From Erythrobacter sp. (GTDB lineage: Bacteria > Pseudomonadota > Alphaproteobacteria > Sphingomonadales > Sphingomonadaceae), in NCBI RefSeq assembly GCF_011765465.1, contig NZ_CP050265.1, positions 2,323,501-2,387,500 of the forward strand: a DNA stretch of 64,000 nucleotides, read 5' to 3'. Below, one piece after another: positions 59,521 to 64,000 of this stretch. Positions within the stretch are counted from its first letter, which is position 1; the number at the start of each line of letters is the position of its first letter. A program made the translations under genes and the position numbers. The notes under the pieces are model-generated. The model was not told where the DNA came from and did not search any database. It saw nothing but the letters and a program-made list of their open reading frames with translations.

Positions 59521-60437
59521 CCGAAATCCTCGTATCCGAAGTCGGCCCGCGCGACGGGCTGCAGTCGATCGACCGGGTGATGCCGCTGGAAGCGAAGAAG
59601 CGCTGGATCGCAGCCGAAGCGGCGGCGGGCGTGAAGGAAATCGAGGTCGGCAGCTTCGTGCCGCCGAAACTCCTGCCGCAGATGGCCGACACCGCCGAAC
59701 TGGTCGCCTTCGCGCGGGAAATCGAGGGGCTGACCGTCGTCGCGCTCGTCCCCAATGCCAAGGGCGCGAGCCGCGCGGCCGAAGCCGGGGTCCACGCCAT
59801 GAGCATCCCCTTCTCGATGAGCGAGACGCACTCGATCAAGAACGTGCGCAAGGACCATCCCGCCATGCTCGAAGAGATCGCAGCGGCCTCCGCCATTGCG
59901 CGCGAACACTCGATCCATTTCGCGGTCGGCCTCTCCACCGCCTTCGGCTGCACGATGGAAGGCGCGGTCAGCGAGGACCAGGTCGTGCGCCTTGCGGAAA
60001 AGGCGGTCGAGGCGGGCGCCGAGGAGCTCTCGCTGTCCGACACGACCGGCTATGCCGACCCGGCGCAGGTCCGCAGGCTCACCCGCAAGGTCAAGGCGGC
60101 GGTCGGCGCGGACAGGCTCACCACGCTCCACCTCCACAACACGCGCGGGCTTGGCCTCGCCAATGTCGTCGCGGGGCTGGAGGAAGGGATCACCACCTTC
60201 GACGCCTCCCTGGGCGGCCTCGGCGGCTGTCCCTTCGCGCCGGGTGCGAGCGGGAACCTCGTGACCGAGGACCTCGTCCTCATGCTCAATTCCATGGGGC
60301 TGAAGACCGGGATCGACCTCGAGAAACTGCTCGAAGTGCGCAAAATCGTCGCCGAGGCGCTTCCCGGCGAGCCGCTCTACGGCTTCACGCCGGATGCGGG
60401 GCCGATGCTCGATTACAAGGAAAGGGCCGCGGCATGA
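59517..60437 (+). CDS. HMG-CoA-lyase-like TIM-barrel lyase
   Basis: This 306-residue DRE-TIM metallolyase has SEVGPRDGLQSID (7-19), the metal-binding LHLHNTRG (about 202-209) and the catalytic loop GGLGGCPFAPGASGN. It is clearly related to the 11238 gene. It lies between LeuD and a CoA-transferase with ATGA overlaps on both sides. A hydratase-transferase-lyase set matches cleavage of a citramalyl- or alkylmalyl-CoA to a 2-oxoacid and an acyl-CoA. Cleavage of HMG-CoA itself remains possible. Confidence 0.87.
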   Translation: MTEILVSEVGPRDGLQSIDRVMPLEAKKRWIAAEAAAGVKEIEVGSFVPPKLLPQMADTAELVAFAREIEGLTVVALVPNAKGASRAAEAGVHAMSIPFSMSETHSIKNVRKDHPAMLEEIAAASAIAREHSIHFAVGLSTAFGCTMEGAVSEDQVVRLAEKAVEAGAEELSLSDTTGYADPAQVRRLTRKVKAAVGADRLTTLHLHNTRGLGLANVVAGLEEGITTFDASLGGLGGCPFAPGASGNLVTEDLVLMLNSMGLKTGIDLEKLLEVRKIVAEALPGEPLYGFTPDAGPMLDYKERAAA

Positions 60438-61615
60438 GCGCGCCGACGCCGCTTCAGGGCATCAAGGTCGTCGAATTCACCCACATGGTGATGGGCCCGA
60501 CCGTGGGGCATATCCTCGCAGGGCTCGGGGCGGAGATCGTGCGGATCGAGCCGATCGGCGGCGACCGCACGCGGCGGCTGAAGGGCTCGGGGGCGGGCTA
60601 TTTCCCGATGTACAATCGCGGCAAGTCCTCGATCTGCCTCGACCTCAAGAGCGCCGACGGCATCGCGGTGGCGAAGGACCTCGTGGCGGGAGCGGACGTG
60701 CTGGTGGAGAATTTCCGCCCCGGCGCGCTCGATAGGCTGGGGCTCGATTACGAAAGCTGCGCCGAGGCCAATGAGCGCCTGATCTACTGCTCGGAAAAGG
60801 GCTTCCTGCCCGGCCCCTACGAACAGCGCACCGCCTTGGACGAGGTCGCGCAGATGATGGGCGGGCTCGCCTACATGACCGGCCCTCCGGGCAAGCCGCT
60901 GAGGGCAGGCGCGAGCGTGATCGACGTGACCGGCGGGATGTTCGGCGTCATCGGCATCCTTGCAGCGCTCGAGGAACGCCACCGCACCGGGCGCGGGCAG
61001 AAGGTCACCGCCAGCCTGTTCGAGACCACCATCTACCTCGTCGGGCAGCATATGGCGCAATACGCCGTCACCGGCACGCCCGCCGCCCCCATGCCCGCGC
61101 GCGTGTCCGCCTGGGCGATCTACGACGTGTTCCAAACCAAGGACGAACCCGTCTTCATCGGGGTGGTGACGGACGCGCTGTGGGAGAAGTTCTGCAAGCT
61201 CTTCGGCCTCGACGAGTTGTGGGCGGACGAAAGCTTGCGCGAGAACAACGCCCGCGTCGAAGCGCGCGATCGCATCCTTCCCGTTATCCGCGAACTCGTC
61301 GCCACCATGACGCGCGAAGAGGTGATCGCCAAGCTCGACGGATCGGGCCTGCCCTTCGCGCCGATCGGCAAGCCGGAGGATATGTTCGACGATCCGCACC
61401 TCGCCGAGGGCGGATTGGAGGACGTGACGCTCGATAACGGGACGCAGGTGCGCCTGCCGACCATCCCGCTCGAAATGGGCGGGCAGCGGATCGGGGCGCC
61501 GCAGGAACTGCCCAAGCCCGGGCGCGACGCGCGCAGCGTTCTGGCCGGGCTCGGCTATGACGAGGACAGGATCGCCGCGCTTATCGGCGGCGGTGCGGTG
61601 GGAGAGAGCGCATGA
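60434..61615 (+). CDS. Family III CoA-transferase
   Basis: This 393-residue CaiB/BaiF enzyme has the catalytic aspartate D164 in ASVIDVTGG. Other features are LGAEIVRIEPIGGD (31-44), VENFRPGALDRLG (91-103) and MFDDPHLAEGG near residue 318. The start overlaps the lyase stop and the end overlaps the lipoprotein gene (ATGA). It probably activates the hydroxy-dicarboxylate made by the LeuCD-like enzyme using succinyl-CoA or acetyl-CoA, before cleavage by the lyase. The donor is unknown. Confidence 0.91.
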   Translation: MSAPTPLQGIKVVEFTHMVMGPTVGHILAGLGAEIVRIEPIGGDRTRRLKGSGAGYFPMYNRGKSSICLDLKSADGIAVAKDLVAGADVLVENFRPGALDRLGLDYESCAEANERLIYCSEKGFLPGPYEQRTALDEVAQMMGGLAYMTGPPGKPLRAGASVIDVTGGMFGVIGILAALEERHRTGRGQKVTASLFETTIYLVGQHMAQYAVTGTPAAPMPARVSAWAIYDVFQTKDEPVFIGVVTDALWEKFCKLFGLDELWADESLRENNARVEARDRILPVIRELVATMTREEVIAKLDGSGLPFAPIGKPEDMFDDPHLAEGGLEDVTLDNGTQVRLPTIPLEMGGQRIGAPQELPKPGRDARSVLAGLGYDEDRIAALIGGGAVGESA

Positions 61616-62205
61616 GATGGATGACACCGGCTGCGGCCGCGGCCCTGCTGGCGGGATGCGCGATCAATATCGGCAACGAAGCCCCTCCCGCCGCAAGCGC
61701 GCCGCGCGCGGCGGGCGTGGACGCGCCCGCCGAGCGCCTGCCGACCGACGTGCGCCGCGCGACGATCATCGTGCGCGACATGGAAAAATCGCTCCGGCTC
61801 TACCGCGACGTGATCGGGCTTGAAGTCAATTACGACACCACCGTCACCACCAGCGGCGTCGCGCTTCCGGCGGGCGAGCCGGGGGCGACCGCGCGGCTCG
61901 TCCTCCTCAACGCGAACGATCCGTGGGTCGGCTGGATCGGGCTGATGGAGTGGACCAGCCCGCCGATTCCCGCCGACGATTACCCGAAACGCATGGGGCC
62001 GGGCGATGTCGTGCTGGTGCTCAACACCGACGATGTCGAAGGACGCTGCGCGGCGGCGAAGAAAGTTCCCGGCGTCACCTTCACCGCCGAGCCGCGCCTG
62101 CAGGTCTATCCCGGCCGCGACGGGGGCGCGGAGATCCGGGTGATGGGGTGCAATTTCTTCGACCCCGATGGCATCCTGATCGAACTCAACCAGATCCTCG
62201 ACTGA
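61612..62205 (+). CDS. VOC-family lipoprotein
   Basis: This 197-residue protein has a lipoprotein signal (MRWMTPAAAAALLAGC, lipid-bearing Cys near residue 16). A single VOC domain follows: RRATIIVRDMEKSLRLYRDV (about 46-65), then IGLMEW and GCNFFDPDGILIELNQ at the end with the terminal Glu. It is envelope-anchored, which is unusual for the family. It is the last gene of the rightward module E operon and ends three bases before the convergent DUF6356 gene. Confidence 0.83.
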   Translation: MRWMTPAAAAALLAGCAINIGNEAPPAASAPRAAGVDAPAERLPTDVRRATIIVRDMEKSLRLYRDVIGLEVNYDTTVTTSGVALPAGEPGATARLVLLNANDPWVGWIGLMEWTSPPIPADDYPKRMGPGDVVLVLNTDDVEGRCAAAKKVPGVTFTAEPRLQVYPGRDGGAEIRVMGCNFFDPDGILIELNQILD

Positions 62206-62208
62206 GCG

Positions 62209-62472
62209 TCAGATCACGAAATCGATCGGTTCGGGCAGGCGCGAGCGGTGCGTCACCATGCTTTCGTGGAGGCGGACGACCTGCCGGCTGCCCGTGCGCA
62301 CGAACAGGAACGGCACGAAGGCGTGGAGGATGCACGCCAGCCCCGCCGCGATCATGGCAAGGCCGAAGCGCAGCGCGCTCGCGCAGTGTTCGCCATAGCT
62401 TTCCCCGACCGAGGCGGGATGCTGAGTGAAGGCCCGGTGCAGGCGGGCGGGAAGCGAGGGCCGCGCGCTCAT
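62209..62472 (-). CDS. Small membrane protein, DUF6356-like
   Basis: This 87-residue protein has FTQHPASVGESYGEHCASAL (about 15-34) followed by one or two membrane segments (MIAAGLACILHAFVPFLFV, about 40-58) and a C-terminal R-L-H-x-S-M-V-T-H-R. I assign it to DUF6356 by this pattern; its role is unknown. Its start overlaps the DUF1330 stop by ATGA. It is the last gene of the leftward run entering from the right edge. Confidence 0.78.
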   Translation of the reverse strand: MSARPSLPARLHRAFTQHPASVGESYGEHCASALRFGLAMIAAGLACILHAFVPFLFVRTGSRQVVRLHESMVTHRSRLPEPIDFVI

Positions 62473-62774
62473 GCCGAGATGTCCGGCCCGTCGATCAGCA
62501 GCACCTGCACGTCGGCCAGCCCCTCGCGCAGCTTCTTCGCCTCGGCATATTCGGGGCTATTCCAGAAGCGCTTGGCCGCCTCGCGGTCGGGCCATTTGGA
62601 AATGACCATGCTCGCGCCCTCCCCGAAATCGCCTTCGAGGCATTCGGCTCCGGGCCCGCGGAGCAGGTATTCGCCGCCGAACCGGCCGATCAGCTCCGCC
62701 GCGCGCGCGCCGTAGTCCGAAACGAACGCCTCGCGGTCGCGGATCGAGGCGGTGACGATCATGTAGGCGGGCAT
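62469..62774 (-). CDS. DUF1330 protein
   Basis: This 101-residue dimeric ferredoxin-like protein begins MPAYMIVTASIRDREAFVSD and has the diagnostic WPDREAAKRFWNSPEYAEAK (about 61-80). It is cytosolic, unlike the copy at 50585, which has a hydrophobic N-terminus. A ribosome site (GAAAGGAG) precedes the ATG at 62774. It lies between the membrane protein gene (13-base gap) and the DUF6356 gene. The function is unknown. Confidence 0.85.
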   Translation of the reverse strand: MPAYMIVTASIRDREAFVSDYGARAAELIGRFGGEYLLRGPGAECLEGDFGEGASMVISKWPDREAAKRFWNSPEYAEAKKLREGLADVQVLLIDGPDISA

Positions 62775-62787
62775 TGCGTGTCTCCTT

Positions 62788-63480
62788 TCAGAAGGGCTTC
62801 ACGGCGCCGAGGAAGCACACCGAGGCGATGGTGATCCAGTAGACATAGGCCGACCACCGCGCGAGGCCGATCTCCCTCGCGAGCGCCGCCTCCTGCGCGG
62901 CGTCCGGCCCAGCGGCGAGCACCCGGAACCGCTCGGTCCAGCGGCGCATGACGAGTCGCAGGAACAGGCCGATGACGAGCGCGAAGGCGTAGAGCGCCAT
63001 CTTCGCGGGATACCAGTTGTTGCCCTCACCGGAATGGATCGGCCCGGTCCCGGCGAAGGCCATGAAGGCCAGCACGAACAGCGCGGCGATCAGCGGATAG
63101 CGCAGCAGTTCCTCGGCCCGCGTGACGGCGATGCCGAGATCGGTCTCGCGCTTGATGAAGGCGGTCCAGGTCATCGCCAGCCACACGGCGAAGAACAGCC
63201 ACATGAGCCACACCCCCGCCCCGTCAAGCAGCGGCACGAAGCCGTAGATCTTGCCCATGTGCAGCCCCAGCGGGAGCAGCAGGACTATCCCTGTGCGCGC
63301 GAGGATGTCGATGCGGTAGGCGGTTTCCATGTGCCGCCGCCGCTCCTCCAGCGAGAGCGCGGGATTGGTGACGTGGTAGCTCGTCTGGAAGACGCCCCAT
63401 TCCCCGCCCAGCCAGTAGACCATGGCGAGGATGTGGATCCATCTGAGGATGGACAGCTCGTTGAGATACAGGAATTCCAT
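62788..63480 (-). CDS. Small integral membrane protein (paralogue of 37688-38365)
   Basis: This 230-residue protein has about five or six membrane segments: ILRWIHILAMVYWLGGEWGVF (about 11-31), TGIVLLLPLGLHM, VWLMWLFFAVWLAM, YPLIAALFVLAFMAF, MALYAFALVIGLFL and the C-terminal YVYWITIASVCFLG. It ends AVKPF. The shared N-terminal WLGxxxGVF and C-terminal FLGxVKP mark it as a paralogue of the 37688 protein. GGGGAGGGGG precedes the ATG. The function is unknown. Confidence 0.8.
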   Translation of the reverse strand: MEFLYLNELSILRWIHILAMVYWLGGEWGVFQTSYHVTNPALSLEERRRHMETAYRIDILARTGIVLLLPLGLHMGKIYGFVPLLDGAGVWLMWLFFAVWLAMTWTAFIKRETDLGIAVTRAEELLRYPLIAALFVLAFMAFAGTGPIHSGEGNNWYPAKMALYAFALVIGLFLRLVMRRWTERFRVLAAGPDAAQEAALAREIGLARWSAYVYWITIASVCFLGAVKPF

Positions 63481-63528
63481 GTCCCCCTCCCCAGGTGAAC
63501 GATGAAAAAGCGGCCGGGCCGCGGAGGA

Positions 63529-63897
63529 CTATTCGCGCGAGAGCTTCTCCACGATGTCCATGATCGGCGGGTCGGAGGCTTCCATCGCCTCGACCTCCTG
63601 CTGGAAGCCGCGCATGATCCGCGCGACATAGGCCCGCGTCGCGAGCCCGCGCTCGTCGGCAGCGGCGCGGTCGGGCTCGTAGGTCTCGATGTCCTCGCGG
63701 CTGATCGTGCCCTTGGCATCGAGCAGGCGCTCCACCGTGTCCTGCCGTTCGCGCAGGGCGGAGACTTCGGCGGCAAGCGCGAAGACGGTCGAATAAAGCC
63801 GGTCGAGCGCGGGATCGTCGAAATATTCGGGCCGCCTGCCCTTGGCCTTGCGCCCCGACGCCTCGACCCAGTCGAAGCCTTCGCCCTCGCCGCTCAC
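63529..63897 (-). CDS. Small conserved protein (paralogue of 49145-49393)
   Basis: This 122-residue, probably helical protein starts with GTG at 63897, which overlaps the TGA of the upstream gene (GTGA). The shared block is FDDPALDRLYSTVFALAAE (about 26-44). A middle DAKGTISREDIETYEPD and a C-terminal MRGFQQEVEAMEAS extend it beyond the 82-residue copy. Both copies follow a methyltransferase-like gene, so they probably work with that enzyme or a partner outside the window. Confidence 0.76.
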   Translation of the reverse strand: MSGEGEGFDWVEASGRKAKGRRPEYFDDPALDRLYSTVFALAAEVSALRERQDTVERLLDAKGTISREDIETYEPDRAAADERGLATRAYVARIMRGFQQEVEAMEASDPPIMDIVEKLSRE

Positions 63898-64000
63898 GCG
63901 GCCTGCTCCTGCGCTTGCGGCTTCCACGCGCCATAGGCGTTCCAGATCGCGGCGCGGCCGAAATCTTCCTCGCCGTCGTCGGGCGAGGGCGGGAAGATCT
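63894..64000 (-). CDS. C-terminal fragment of a gene off the right edge (possibly methyltransferase-like)
   Basis: The last 35 codons of a leftward gene are present. They end IWNAYGAWKPQAQEQAA, with the TGA at 63896-63894 overlapping the next GTG. The A-I-W-N-A-Y-G-A-W-K tail resembles the YGFGAWKK tail of the methyltransferase at 49404, and the following small gene is the same family in both places. So a second methyltransferase of that type probably begins outside the window. This is a short match and remains tentative. Confidence 0.55.
   Translation of the reverse strand, partial: IFPPSPDDGEEDFGRAAIWNAYGAWKPQAQEQAA

Noticed and set aside
1..64000. Mobile element, prophage, CRISPR array, tRNA or rRNA
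   Set aside because: I read all gaps and found no transposase or integrase gene, no direct repeat array and no tRNA/rRNA-like sequence. Island-like origin by transfer is therefore not shown.

Overview
The window is a GC-rich, gene-dense stretch of what looks like an alphaproteobacterium of the order Sphingomonadales (Erythrobacter/Novosphingobium-like). The reasons are three large TonB-dependent receptors with the IIVTARR/IIVTAQRR-type plug start, and a crowd of family III CoA-transferases, VOC proteins, MmgE/PrpD proteins and small conserved families typical of sphingomonad catabolic regions. This is inference from gene content; no rRNA or housekeeping marker is present. I see no tRNA, rRNA, insertion sequence, integrase, phage gene or CRISPR array, and no gene-free stretch longer than 300 bases.

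Layout. 1-5760: a leftward kinase-like/acyl-CoA dehydrogenase pair (4-hydroxyacyl-CoA type), an aldehyde dehydrogenase, a GST and an MTA phosphorylase. 5757-16128 (module A): TonB receptor + cysteine hydrolase, an FCD-type GntR regulator, a CoA-transferase, and an operon of an HMG-CoA-lyase-like enzyme with an ATP-dependent hydantoinase/oxoprolinase pair (HyuA, HyuB). 16132-19064: two divergent secreted proteins, a quinone oxidoreductase and a lipoprotein. 19072-28164 (module B): an eleven-gene leftward operon-like run with two MmgE/PrpD proteins, an acyl-CoA ligase, an amidase, an SDR, an allantoinase/imidase-type 'polysaccharide deacetylase' and a crotonase. 28194: a UTRA-type GntR regulator. 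28970-33875 (module C): CitE-type lyase, MaoC hydratase, acyl-CoA dehydrogenase and two CoA-transferases. 34035-48093 (module D): a DUF1838 protein, two TonB receptors, a small membrane protein, and a seven-gene operon carrying secreted hydrolases, an MFS permease and an FAD oxidase. 48090-62205 (module E): two divergent operons with a second cysteine hydrolase, two more deacetylase-fold enzymes, aldehyde dehydrogenase, methyltransferase, LeuC/LeuD-like hydratase, HMG-CoA-lyase-like enzyme and CoA-transferase. 62209-64000 (module F): a leftward run of small genes that repeats families seen in modules D and E.

How it may work together. The theme is hydrolysis of amide and ring C-N bonds (HyuAB, amidase, two isochorismatase-fold hydrolases, three PuuE/imidase-like proteins, a nitrilase-like protein, a NylB-like serine hydrolase), followed by CoA activation and retro-aldol/Claisen cleavage of hydroxy-dicarboxylates (two HMG-CoA-lyase-like enzymes, a CitE-like lyase, a LeuCD-like hydratase, four CoA-transferases). 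Module E alone could encode cyclic imide -> half-amide -> substituted maleate -> substituted malate -> malyl-CoA -> 2-oxoacid + acyl-CoA. The actual substrate is unknown; substituted maleimides or lactams derived from tetrapyrrole- or pyrrole-type compounds are one candidate.

Regulation. Two sets of perfect palindromes tie the modules together: TTGTATACAA (two copies inside a shared 17-base sequence, module A) and TTGTCCGGACAA (seven copies at five promoters from 16.9 to 55.6 kb). Both have the GT...AC symmetry of GntR-family operators, and two GntR-family genes are present. This suggests a catabolic 'island' controlled as one or two regulons. Enzyme names are family-level calls made by reading; none was checked by database search.
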